Shown here in pieces: positions 52,172 through 63,330 of a stretch of DNA of 64,000 nt. The position numbers and the translations under genes are program-made. The notes under the pieces are model-generated. The model saw only the letters and a program-made list of their open reading frames with translations, was not told the origin of the DNA and made no database searches. Origin of the DNA: Misgurnus anguillicaudatus (lineage: Eukaryota > Chordata > Actinopteri > Cypriniformes > Cobitidae); assembly GCF_027580225.2 (NCBI RefSeq), contig NC_073352.2:30064001-30128000 (forward strand). Direction: 5' to 3'. Within the stretch, counting starts at the first letter, position 1, and the number at the start of each line of letters is the position of its first letter.

Positions 52172-52564
52172 GTCTGTCTTTTGGATTGTAATGTCAAAGA
52201 ATGAAAGACATAATAAAAAAACACGTCAGAACATTTTCATCATTGCATCTCTAGAGGAAGCAACTTTCCTAAAACATTTCTAAAAGAAATCATCACTGCG
52301 TGTTCAGTTTATCAATTTTAGCCCGTATTATCATTAACATTTTTTAAATGTGAGATGGATGAAGATATAGTCTATAAGAAAGAAAAATCACAAAAGGATC
52401 TCTAAAAGTCGCTTAAAATGGAATTACAGAGTGTCTAATTTTCCACAAGGTCACGTATATCCAAGTGAAACGGCTTCTGAAATGAATCAAATGTAGGGCT
52501 GGGCTTAAATTCGTCTATTGAGAATTGATTGGATTGTTGAAAGTTAGTTCATGTTGCTATTTGC

Positions 52565-53009
52565 TAGGGCTGTAACGATTAATCGTGCGCGTTTTCTCAA
52601 TGAATGAATTTGAATGAATTACGGTGAAATGCCGCCACATCCAAAAGCCAGAGGGCGCTCTCGTGCAGAAACTCCAATTGTGCCACAGAAGAAGTATCAT
52701 TACAAACACATTTCCAGAAAATGTCTAGAAGAATATTTATATCGCCGTTCTTCAGATTGTTTCAGGTATTTTCATGATGATAAAGAATGTTTTGAATGAT
52801 TTTGTTTAACGAGTGTTGCTTTTATAAATGTACGTTATAAATGATTCCAACTCATAATGACTTTAGATTTGATAAGGACTTCTTACTAACCAAAACGCCA
52901 TAGAACACGCACAAGCTGCACATGAAATACAGAATCGCAGCCTTGTGATTCAGAATCGATTTTAGACGGGTCTTTTTAATGGGACCTGCGATTAATTGTT
53001 ACAGCCCTA
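52565..53009. mobile_element. hAT MITE with 8-bp target duplication
   Basis: Ends 'tagggctgtaacgattaatcg' and 'cgattaattgttacagcccta' are inverted repeats. The octamer ctatttgc stands at 52557-52564 and again at 53010-53017, a perfect 8-bp duplication as made by hAT transposases. 445 bp, no transposase. It lies about 400 bp upstream of the cdhr2 signal-peptide exon in intron 1. Confidence 0.9.
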
Positions 53010-53112
53010 CTATTTGCTAATCACTGCAATCTTTTCTCTGACTCCGCCCACCTGCCATACCATATGACCGGAAGTAAAGAGAGATTGTTTCCATAGATAT
53101 ATACACTAGGGC

Positions 53113-53529
53113 TGCGTCCGAAACCGCATACTATATAGTAGGTACTGAATTAGATGAAGTAGCTACTTACTTGACGTTAAAACAGTAGGTACTGTATAGT
53201 ATGAATCCTGGTAGTATGAATGAGATTCGGACGTACTACATCCGCCATGTTGCTACATCACGTGACATACGTCGTCATCACGTCATGTCATTTCAGCGCG
53301 AAAACAGCCGCGTGCCTCTTCTTCTTCGTTGGATAACTCCTCGTCCGGGGCATCATGGGATAGTGCAGCGTCCATCGTATGCACACTGCAAAATCTAACC
53401 GGAAGTAGTAGGTCATCCGGGTACTTTTCGCATACTGTTTTTCGAATACTATGTATTCGGACATACTACTCGCCTCGCCTACTGCTTTTCGCGTACTATA
53501 TAGTATGTAGTAGGCGGTTTCGGACGCAG
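53113..53529. mobile_element. MITE with 'ctgcgtccgaaaccgc' ends
   Basis: Inverted ends 'ctgcgtccgaaaccgcatactatatagta' and 'tactatatagtatgtagtaggcggtttcggacgcag'. About 417 bp, in cdhr2 intron 1. Confidence 0.85.
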
Positions 53530-53879
53530 CATAGATGTCGCCTTGCCGGTTCATTGGACTGAATGCGTCAACTAGAGCCGCCATCTTGAAACAGGGGAGC
53601 CCCGCATCAGCGTCATTGTACGCAATGGTGTAATGGAAATAAAATCACCATAAATCGTCATTAATGCGATTTTCTTGGTTTTCTTTGGGTTCGTTTCAAC
53701 AGTCAGACATGTATTGAGTCCAGAAAAAAATTAACGTTTTGAAATTATGAAAATGTACTTTTTCTAACTATAATAATGCATAGTGCTAGTAGGCCTAACA
53801 TCCATACGCAGCACAAAAGTCCGGCATCGTCCATGAATTAAAGTACAGGCGGAGATAGCAGCTTTACCTAGATACTTCC

Positions 53880-54345
53880 TATGCAGTCCCTCCAGAAAAA
53901 CGTGATTGTGCGATCGCGCGATATATTGCATAATCAGCCAAAGTCCGCATATTTATGCGGGGCTGCATTTTTTCCAAATACGACGCACTTTCGCCGCATT
54001 AATTACATATTTCCGCGCACAAAATATGCGGGGCTTGCATGATTTCATAATCTCCGCATTTTCGTAGCAAAAAGTCACATATATATTAGCAGAAAGTTGA
54101 AAAATGTTGCATTTACTTCCCAAAAGCGCAGCCGTGTCCTCTATGGCCATGGGAACGTTATGAAGTGACGTGATTATGTGACGTGAACATCATTGCAACT
54201 TTCGCAAATTCCCGCAATTCCATCGCATTAATTGCATAAATATCCCGCATATTCCATTGCATTTTTTAAGAAAACGTGCCGCAAAATCGAGGATTTTTGC
54301 CCGCAACAATCACAAAAAAACTTGCCAACAAGATGCCGTTTTGCA
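53880..54345. repeat. 'gccgcattaattgcat' repeat
   Basis: Dense spaced words 'ccgcat', 'tatgcggggc' and 'cattaattgcataaatatcccgcat' of a familiar fish repeat. Ends 'gaaaaacgtgattgtgcgatcgcg' and 'gccgcaaaatcgaggatttttgcccgcaacaatc'. Confidence 0.55.
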
Positions 54346-54757
54346 TTTGTTTTGACGCATGGTTAGAACCCCAAGGCGACATCTAGTCTAGTGTACATAT
54401 CTATGGATTGTTTCGAGGAGGGGAGGAGATTTGCATTTTTGATTAAAGAGATTATGAGGGCACATTCATTTTTTACAAAATAATGAAGCTCACAGAAAAG
54501 AAATTTGTAAAAAAATACCATAATTTTCCAAATAAATTACAGTCTTTCATTTCAAATTCATTGTGACTTTAATGTCTCAAAGTTTTTGGTAACACTTAAA
54601 GGTTGTATTTGTTAACATTAGATAATGCATTACCTAACATGAACCAAAAATAAAAAATATATTTTATTCCCATCTTAGTTCATGTTCATTTTAGCATTTA
54701 CTAATACTTTTTCAAAAAATGTGTAACTGCTGACACAAATTAATGCACAATGAACTA

Positions 54758-55256
54758 TAGGGCTGGGTATCGATTCAGATGTTCCAGATCGATTCTATTT
54801 CGATTTACAAGCTATCAAATCGATTCTCCTTTCGATTCCGATTCTCTGATCGATTTTCATGCTCGATTTGACTTAACGAATAAAGATTTAATACAAATAC
54901 TATATTTATAAAAAAGAACAGTGAACATACGTTTACAAGTGTGTAATTAATAAAAAGAAATTAAGAGCCACAAACCTGTACATTAAACTCTTTTATTTTA
55001 GGTACACTTGGGTACATTAATACAGAACCAATCTTTAATTTTCAATTACATACAATTATGTTAAATACAATACAATTTTGATGCAAGATGAAATGTATGC
55101 GGAAAAAAGTCAGAACAGTCGCATTCCTTGATTAAACAGGATCAGGTTATTTCACTTTTTAAAAAATCGATTCGTGGCCTTTGAGAATAGATTTTGAACC
55201 GACCACGTAAAAAACACAATTAATTGGGAAAAAAAAGATTTTTTTGCCCAGCCCTA
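54758..55256. mobile_element. hAT MITE with 8-bp duplication, inserted in another MITE
   Basis: Ends 'tagggctgggta' and 'gcccagcccta' are inverted. The octamer atgaacta stands at 54750-54757 and 55257-55264. The flanks join into a copy of the 'gttaacatt...' MITE family (54590-54757 with 55257-55375), so this is a nested insertion. 'atcgattc' words recur inside. Confidence 0.9.
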
Positions 55257-55749
55257 ATGAACTAGCATTTTGTTTTATTGTTATTAACTAATTAAAATAT
55301 TAATAAATTCTGTAGAAGTTTTCCTTAATTAATGCATTTACTAATTTTAACAAATACAACCTTATTGTTAAATTTTTCTTTTTCAGTAACTACATTACAT
55401 TAAGTGAAAAAGAGGTAAGATTTTTCTGATTATAAATTAGTCCATTAGACATTAGTAATCCCGTGTCTCTTCTAGATGCGTGCAAAAATTTGCCAAGATA
55501 TCAAATCTGTAATCAAACGTCAGAGATTTCAATACGAGCACAAACATTTCTCATTGTCTATTATCAAATTCATGTAATTATTATTATAGCTCTCTTTCCT
55601 TTCTTTTCATTTTATAAGAAAAAAATCCTGGCTCGTCCTAGAAAGTTTTGTTGGTAGTAAAAGAAATCTAAGAGAAATGTAATTTTCTTTGTTAAATACC
55701 AATAGAAGCGATGCTCAATATGCTGAAAATAAGTTAACACAAAACTTAC

Positions 55750-55782
55750 CGTGCTTGACACGACAATCCAATTCCAACAAGT
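55750..55782 (-). other. cdhr2: Candidate cdhr2 non-coding exon 1
   Basis: Ends at a strong donor (AGCACG|GTAAGT on the minus strand, exon end 55750). It lies about 30 bp after a TATA-like box and 3.6 kb from the signal-peptide exon. The transcription start is inferred from the TATA position. Confidence 0.45.
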
Positions 55783-55806
55783 GTTGTTCTTCAAGTGTGA
55801 TGACAA

Positions 55807-55815
55807 TATTTAATA
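55807..55815 (-). promoter_or_regulatory. cdhr2: TATA-like box of cdhr2
   Basis: TATTAAATA on the minus strand, 57 bp or more from the exon 1 donor. CAAAGGT (55821-55827, minus) just upstream resembles an HNF4 half-site. Confidence 0.4.
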
Positions 55816-55868
55816 GAGAGACCTTTGGTTAGTGCATCACTGGCTATTACAGTCCCACAGTTGTAAAT

Positions 55869-55881
55869 GTAAATCATTAAC
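55869..55881 (-). promoter_or_regulatory. cdhr2: HNF1-type binding site upstream of cdhr2
   Basis: GTTAATGATTTAC matches the palindromic HNF1 consensus GTTAATNATTAAC at all fixed positions but one. It lies about 55-60 bp upstream of the TATA-like box. HNF1 drives intestinal and renal epithelial genes, where CDHR2 is expressed. Confidence 0.55.
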
Positions 55882-57252
55882 ACTGCATGGGAGAGGAGGC
55901 TGCTGGTGTCTAATGCATTGAACAAAGCTGCTTAGTGGCACCTGTAAGAAGCAGATCCTAAAACAGATACGAGTTGGCAAACAAACTCACAACAAACAAT
56001 GACCAGAATAACTCATAGCAACTCCTCGGTGGCAAAACTACTGAAATATTAAAACAGAATTCACACTGGAAAGAAAAACAGGACATAAATGGCTCATTTT
56101 ACTTTGAATTGTGAAACCATGTGTTGCATGGAGTTTGTATTTTTTTCTTCAGCGATGTCGACATAATGTGGTACGAGACATTCCAGGAGCGAATGAATCC
56201 ATTAGTTATTCAAGAACCAACCCACCCACCCTCGGCTCGACTCTAATGAGCTCTTACACATTAAGCCCTCCTTCCCCCCAGGCCTTCATCATTAATGGGA
56301 AACAAACAAAGGATTAAGCTCCCGTGGGAAGAGATTCACCACCGCTAACCAAAAACAATACTTGAACTTTCCCTTGAGACCGAATGACAGTCTGAGTTCA
56401 TTTGTGTGTAATTGTGTGCCGTTTACCACCACGGTCACGCTGTGGAGCGAGAGATCAATGTAAACCCACTACAGACCAAAAGATCAACTAATCCCAAAGT
56501 ACATTCTGTTAAGGGCATGTGACAGCAAAGTGTGCTCTATTCAGTCTCTACTGTTTCATATGGGATTGCCAATATATCAGGATGATAACGCAGGGTTTGT
56601 AACACAACCTTTACATATTTATACAGGGCTGAGCAATTTGTGCTTTTGGTCTTTTTTTCTTTCTGTCAGAAGATGAATTTGTAAAAAGTTTTGATGTGTT
56701 TTCATTAAGATATTGAACAAAGAGTGTTTTGGAGGCATGGTGGAAGTACATTTCTTCATCTTATGTTTTTTTATTTCTGAGTTAGGTGTGTAAGTCACCA
56801 AATTCAACCTTATATTATTTTAATCACTGTCTTGTCACCTGTATTTTGAAACATGTCAGCAACTCCTTAAGCCTCAGATATACAATGATAATAAAATGAA
56901 ACAATGTAAATACTATTAATCAAAATGATAACCGTTGGTATAATATCAGGAGAAATAACTCGCAATTATCATTTTTTTTGTCTTAATTGTGCAGCCCTTC
57001 TATTTCTATGCATTGATGCATAACACAATGATGGTTAGATGAAGGATTATGGGTGGATCAATGTGTGGATATCTATCTATTATAAACAGATATATAAACA
57101 ATATCCACCTTTAGTATATAGACAGAATTTGATTGAATTATTTGTGTTTAAACTAAATTTTCTAGCAGGTGTTACAACAAACTCTCTGTTTGTTACAATG
57201 AACCCCACCTGGGCTGGGGTAAGTTGTCAAGTTTGCACTCCACAAACAAACT

Positions 57253-57483
57253 TTAAGGGGCGGTTTCCCGGACAGGGATTAGACTAGTCCTAGACTAAAA
57301 TAAATGTAAGAGCTGTCCAAACTGAAAACAACTTGGACTGACTTAAAATACATCAGTGCCCTTGTTTTGCCTCAAAATGCACACAAGTAATTTTAAGTAA
57401 GGCATGTTTGTTAAATCGTTTGTTATATTTTCTAATTAAATTAAGGCCTAGTCCTGGCTAAAGCTAATCCCTGTCAGGGAAAC
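57253..57483. mobile_element. 'ccggacagggattagactagtcc' MITE, copy 2
   Basis: Same ends and interior as 31708-31938, including 'taaggcctagtcctgg' and 'aagctaatccctgtcaggg' at the right. The two copies differ by scattered substitutions and small indels. Confidence 0.8.
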
Positions 57484-57739
57484 AGAGATGTGTGTGTTGA
57501 TTGTTTAAAAAATGATTAATCTAACTTAAAAATATTTTTTGAATGATAGAGCTAAAGCCAAAAAGCGTCAGGTTGTGCCCCGCTTCCATACACTGTAAAA
57601 AATGATATCATATCCACCTATATTTATGTAACATTAACTAAACAAATTAAGTTAAACATTTTCAAATAGTTATTTAACAAGTCAAAACTTAAAAAACTAG
57701 GTTGAATCAAGTTGCATAATTATGTTGTTGTTTTTTTTC

Positions 57740-58079
57740 TTAAAGGGATAGTTCACCCAAAAATGAAAATTCGGTCATCATTTACTCAATCTCATGTTAA
57801 TACAAACCCGCATAAATTTCTTTGTTTTGATGAACACGAAGGAAGATATTTTGAGAAATGTTTGTAACCGAACCGTTTGTGGACCCCATTCACTTATATA
57901 GTAGAAAAAATATATACTTTGGAAGTAAATGGGGTCCACGAACGATTTGGTTACAAACATTTCTTAAAATATCTTCCCTTTGTGTTAATCCGAACAAAGA
58001 AATTTAAACAGGTTTGTAACAACATGACAGTGAGTGAATAATGACACAATTTTCATTTTTGGGAGAACTATCCCTTTAA
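57740..58079. mobile_element. 'aaagggatagttcacccaaaaatg' MITE, copy 2
   Basis: Near-perfect palindrome. Left 'ttaaagggatagttcacccaaaaatgaaaattcggtcatcatttactca', right 'tgagtgaataatgacacaattttcatttttgggagaactatccctttaa'. Internal arms 'gtttgtaaccgaaccgtttgtggaccccatt' are inverted at about 57925. One of the commonest cyprinid MITEs. Confidence 0.85.
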
Positions 58080-58819
58080 TATACCCATTTCTATTTAACA
58101 AGCAATACCTTAAACACTTTGTATCACATTTTTTGTACTGTTTTAAATCAAGCCTGTACCAGTATTTCATTCTTATCTTATCAAATTAGACTTTGACTTA
58201 TTACTTTACTGCTTCCCAGCTATGATGAGCAATGGGCGAGGCCAAACCAGCACAATGACTCCATACAAGCCTAAAACACACGTCAAGTCTTTAATTATGT
58301 AATTAAACTGAGAAATCACTTTTTTTACAGGCATCATATATTTTAATACAGTAAGTCTGTATAATACATTTCGGTCTGGAAAATCACATCTTGTACACAG
58401 GAGCACTGTTTAATCTGTAATGGGTATAATAGCTTTCCATGACAGTACATTGTTTTGTTCATTTATTGCTGTAAACAATGCAGCCATCTCACTAACCAAA
58501 GGTTATGTGTTGCCTCCCAGAAGTAATAATACTACTCTTTATGTAAATGTGTTATCTAAACTCTAAAAGTTATCTAAAGGAAGCCTGGCAAAAAATTAAG
58601 CACAACATATGGGCAATGCTTACTGACTCGGGGCCAAGGACAAATGCTTTCAAAATAAAAAATACGAGGATCAACTAAATATTAATAAAACTGTTGTCCA
58701 TCTATATGCTTTATTACCTGTGAGCCTTTTGTTTTTCTGTGCATGTTTTTGTACATAATAAAACCCATACCCTTTCCAAATTCTTAATACCTTTTAATTT
58801 TAATTCCCATAAAATTTTA

Positions 58820-58972
58820 TAATATAGTATTAAATATATGGTATATCCTCTAATGCTCTCACTCAGGGTTTTTTCTCAAGGGTTTTCTCGTTTTTATTGG
58901 TGTAAAGCTGATTTGTACAATTAAACAATTGTGAAAAACACTATATAAATATAATTGAATTGAATTTCTCCA
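58820..58972 (+). repeat. LINE-like tail fragment
   Basis: 'gtaaagctgatttgtacaat...aacactatataaatataattgaattgaattt' is the usual 3' end of fish L2-type elements ('gcgctatataaataaa.ttgaattgaatt'). Confidence 0.45.
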
Positions 58973-59009
58973 GATAGATAGATAGATAGACAGATAGATA
59001 GATAGATAA
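58973..59009. repeat. (GATA)n microsatellite
   Basis: About nine GATA units with one GACA variant, directly after the LINE-like tail. Confidence 0.95.
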
Positions 59010-59639
59010 TCTGGAATGAGCCTGTTCCTCGTCTGGCCAGTAGAGGGAGACAAATCAACGCACCCTTTAATTACAGACAAGCCTTACGTAATGTGACCCT
59101 GATAAGTTTTTTTTTTACAGCGAAACCAAGACAATCATGTCGATAAGCGTGACAAATCCCTCTATCTAGACGTTTATCTGAATATGGGTTTAAGTTCGAT
59201 AGGTTTAATATGACCATCACCATGCCCAGGAAGCAAAAACAATTCTGCCATCAAAATATATGGTCACATTTCTTTTATTGTCAATGAATGTCACTGACGA
59301 TGTCCAATGAGGAATTTCAGCATTGTTTTGTCTTTCTTATTTGATGTGCAGAATAGCCGCAATACTTAACAGTAGCCCTGTGATCTTGTTAACCGAGACG
59401 TGACATTGGGAGTTCACGAGGACAAGCTCTTACAACGATTACGGTAGTGCGAGACAGCGGCCTCTAAATGCCCCTCATAGGGGTAAGTCACAAAAACAAG
59501 CAAATAGGTGTCGGACGATCCTGGGTTCACGCGAGTGCATTGTGGTTTTTGGCGTCTGGCGCATTCAGGGGTTGATCGTCTCGCGCGGCACGCGAAGAGT
59601 GATGTCATATTCTGATTCTGTTGGTCGCGTGAACCGCCG

Positions 59640-59791
59640 TTCGTACCTTTTTCCCAGTTCAGTGGTGAATTCCGCGGAATGTACCATTTAACGGGAAGAG
59701 CTGAGGATCATGCCGCACCGAACACGGGAGAGATGTGAAAAATCACAAGGAGAAATGTCAGCGATCGCGATGCTTACAAATTAACAATCAG
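59640..59791 (+). other. rnf44: Candidate rnf44 non-coding first exon
   Basis: CpG-containing, GC-rich for this window, ending at a good donor (AATCAG|GTAAAG, exon end 59791). In human RNF44 is the divergent neighbour of CDHR2 and starts with a non-coding exon, so a plus-strand start here fits the block. No RNF44 protein sequence (PRPWAL-type start, RING-H2) is visible before the window ends. Assignment rests on synteny. Confidence 0.3.
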
Positions 59792-60704
59792 GTAAAGCAC
59801 GACCCCCGTCCTCGTGTCGATGGCTTGGATTTCCGTGGGTCTGCGCGGTCTTTCATGCTTTGAACACAGGCGTCGGTGTGTTTTTCTGTGCTGTCCCCCT
59901 AAAGCCTTGAGCCCCTCCTTGTTTTGTTGCTATAATGCTGTAATGTTTACATTGGATTGGAAGTGCATGGATGGAAGGGACGCGGGTTTGAGTCTCCTGC
60001 GTTTTCTCAGATGCGCGTGATTTGTCGCACGCACGGGACAGGTTTAGGCTATCATCTGAATTATTTCAGTCATTTTGCGAGTTGGCATTAAGGCAGGTTA
60101 CATTGCGGTGTTTTCTCTGCAGTGAAGTCAGACGAGGCCCTTGTTTGAAACTGCTGCAAAAAATCATCCCGACTTGCGCGTGCTCAAACACATTAAAGTC
60201 AAATTCAGATTTATTTTAAGTGATAGCCAGAATTTAAACGCTTTAGATTGCCCTAACAATTCTTATGAAGTCTGCTTAATGCATTTTCGCCAAAACAAAT
60301 ATTTAATGTTGTTTTTAATTAACTTTAATGTAATTGCATTGAAAAAATAAGATGTCGTTGACAGTCTCTGATAAACAGGTTTGCATAAGTGTTTATTTTG
60401 GCCGCCGGCTCGCCATTTGGCGCAAGGCTTATGTAACAGACTGGGCTGAGGCGGATGAGAACTAGAGTCAGCGACAAAATATGTACCTTTATGTTAGGCC
60501 TATGTCCTAAAGAAGACCATCATTTAAAAATTAATCTTTAAAACTGCTGAACAAAAATATTTATTCTGTTGAATTATAAATACTGGTGCAATCACGAATA
60601 AATATTTTGACAGCACTATGTATGGGAAAATATGTGAAAGGAATAAATACCTAATAATAATATTATAAATAATATGAAGTAATAATGAACTGCACTTATA
60701 CAGC

Positions 60705-60940
60705 ATTTATTAATCTTTGTTAAGGTTAATTTTAACAATTACTAATACTTTGTTCAAATCTTGTTAACGTTGTAATGCACTGTGAACTAACATGAACAAA
60801 TTATTCATGCTTTATTTCTATTAACTAACATTAATAAGATTAATAAATACTGTGTAAATGTATTGCTCATGGTTTTGTCATGTTAGTTAATACATTAACT
60901 AATGTTAACTACTGTTGTAAAGTGTTACCATTAATTACAG
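60705..60940. mobile_element. 'gttaacatt' MITE family copy
   Basis: Contains 'ctaacattaataagattaataaatactgtg', 'tcatgttagttaatacattaactaatgttaact' and the end 'ttgtaaagtgttacc', as in 25845-26130. Confidence 0.65.
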
Positions 60941-61124
60941 TGCTAAGTGAATAGTTCCAAACAACTTTTGTAGAAATATAATTATATCCCAGTAAACAAA
61001 ACTTTTCACAACGTTGTGTTTTGGCTGTATTCATGTAATGTTGGAGCACAACGTTTTAAAAAGCACACCCTAAATAAAAAACAATGTAACCAAAACAGGA
61101 CGTTTTTAAAATGTTGAGAAACAC

Positions 61125-61469
61125 TATGGATGTGGCGATAAATGCCGATATACACTAATAATACCTGGCCGATAACTATTCTAAATCGCACAGCCGATAT
61201 TATGCAGAACTATTTTATTAAGCAGTAGTACAGCTTTTGATCAGTAAGTCCTTATCGATCGGAAATCACTGTTAGTTTGAGTCGCTCATAATATGCATTT
61301 AAAAAAGCAAGACTCAAAATACAAAATATCTGAAAAGGTTTGAAGAACAGCGCATATTGAGTTTCTGCACAAGAGCGCCATCTGGCTTTTGGATGTAGCA
61401 GCGGCATTTCACCATAATTCATTGAGAAACATAGCAAGCATCATTGGCCGATATATCAGTGCACCCCTA
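61125..61469. mobile_element. hAT MITE, relative of the 52565 element
   Basis: Right end 'ccgatatatcagtgcacccct' and degenerate left end 'tatggatgtggcgataaatgccgatat'. Flanking octamers agaaacac and gaaaacac agree at 6 of 8. It shares the internal stretch (inverted) 'gaattatggtgaaatgccgc...ccaaaagccag..ggcgct' with 52565-53009. Confidence 0.7.
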
Positions 61470-61661
61470 GAAAACACCAATTTGGCACGTTTTTCTTTAG
61501 GTTGTTAAAAAACTACATAAAAATAGACTTTTATTGGTCACAAACAGTTGGTCATGTTTACTTGTCATGAACAGACAACAAAAGTCCATGTGATCCATGC
61601 TGGTTAAAGTAGAAAATGTAGAGGATAAATGCCTTGTGCATTGCTATGGATGGAGCTTAAA

Positions 61662-62180
61662 GGACAAGTTTGGTATTTTACACTTAAAGCCCTGTTTTCA
61701 GATTGTTTATGATGAAATAGAACAGTTTTGACTGAAATTTCCAACAGGTTTTATCATAGTTTTTGTCCAACTCCATTGACTTATATTAGATGTGCTGTTA
61801 GGTACGGTATTACTCCGCGCAGGGAACGTTGTTTGTATTCTTGCAATTGGCAAAGGTGGATTATCGCCACCAACTGGGCTGGAGTGTCTATTATTCAAGC
61901 TCTCATCCGAAGAATGTACTGGTGTGAGGTTTTTGGAAAAATAGGTCCACAAGTTTACGAATTGTAAAACATCTGTTGGAAAGCAGAAGAACCATTTTTT
62001 GGACTGTTCAGTCAAAGGTTCTTGGAAAACCTTTTCTTTCTTGTCTTTTTACAAAAACCTTATTTGGACCACAGAACCTTTTTTAAAACAATAGTTTTTC
62101 GGATGTTAAAGTTTATGGAAACGTTCAGCCAAAAATGGTTCTTCTTTGGCCCCGTGAAGGTGCCAAAGAATGCATTGAAA
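61662..62180. repeat. Two adjacent MITE fragments
   Basis: 61662-61975 carries 'aaaggacaagtttggtattttacacttaaagccctg', a common cyprinid element. 61985-62180 carries 'agaagaaccatttttt..ggac' and inverted 'aaaaatggttcttctttgg' arms. Related fragments of the second lie at about 4740-4860, 42340-42478 and 45683-45757. Confidence 0.55.
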
Positions 62181-62199
62181 TAATAAGTTAAAATGTTCT

Positions 62200-63089
62200 T
62201 TGATATTTACATAGAAGGTATGTAACTTTATTAAGTGTAAAAATTATTCAGAAACGTTTTACATGCCAATTAACAACCCTAGGATTTGTCCTTTGAATGA
62301 AATGGTCTATTATTGCCATATTTGGAAGGGCCATGAATAATAATATTGAGCTCTGCTCTGATTGGCTCTGAGGCTCATGCCAGTAGCTCACATTAGTAAA
62401 CAGACCTTATATGTTTGAGCCTGTATCAGACGAGAAAAATACAGATTTTGAGGAACAACTAATTGTTTGGAGATTGTTAATAGACGCTAACATATAGCAT
62501 TAACTAGCATGTTGTGCTAACTTCGCAGTCACAACTTTGTAATTAATCGAATGTGTAATTTAATGTTGCCATCTCGATGCACAAATACATAGGAAACAAT
62601 CGTGTTTGATGCTCACGATATGTCATTACCATGTACTTATTATCCATTTAAGCCTAGGTAAATACCTTTTTACATTCTATTGCACCTTTAAGTAAATACA
62701 ACTCTAAAATGGCACAATAAATCAATGGCATAATCGTAAATTCAGTGTATGATTGCTCTGTGAATATTGCTTTGGCACAAAAAATAATTTGTGACTTGAA
62801 CTAACTTAACCATGGTGCCAGACTGGATCTATTTAACCGCACACAAACATTTGAAGTAACTGGGTGTCTCTCTCTTGCGTGCTAGTTTGTAGAGAAAGAA
62901 GGCGTGACTATACATGCACACGACCACAACAATATTGAAGCACACAAGGCAACACACACAGCACATCGAGGAATGACAGAGATCAAACCCAGTTCGGATG
63001 CACTATTCATGAAGCATGGTTTAAGTAGTTTGCTGGCTCACAAGTGGAGACAACTAAACTGATGTTTGTACAACGGGGATATACTTTCC
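62200..63089. other. No gene seen
   Basis: AT-rich sequence with no exon-like or repeat structure that I can define. 'tgattggctctgaggctcatg' at 62360 looks like a repeat remnant. Confidence 0.4.
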
Positions 63090-63330
63090 CTTTCTGTGCT
63101 GGAGATCCGCGCCTGTTCATCAACAACAACAGCGCAGCCTGCAGTCGGTGGATGTGAGCGATGAAAGAGCTTCTCGAATGTAAACCGTGAGCATCTTCAG
63201 GTTTATGCATTGCAGACGACTTCTCAGACGATTTCAAGTTCAACGAGTTCACGAGACATTCGCGTTGCGTTTTGGTCGCCAACAAAACAGCGCGTGGACA
63301 AGTCGGAAACTCACCCGCCATTGAAAACAA
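63090..63330 (+). other. Candidate alternative first exon or promoter region
   Basis: CpG-richer sequence ending at a plausible donor (AAAACAA|GTAAGC, exon end 63330), 3.5 kb after the first rnf44 candidate exon. It could be an alternative rnf44 start, a second 5'UTR exon, or nothing. The small ORFs on both strands show no recognisable domain. Confidence 0.2.

Noticed and set aside
53201..53584. ORFs of 65-98 aa on both strands
   Set aside because: They lie within or across the 53113-53529 MITE.
59414..60350. ORFs of 64-69 aa on both strands
   Set aside because: GC-rich promoter-type sequence with chance open frames; no domain and no splice pattern supports coding.
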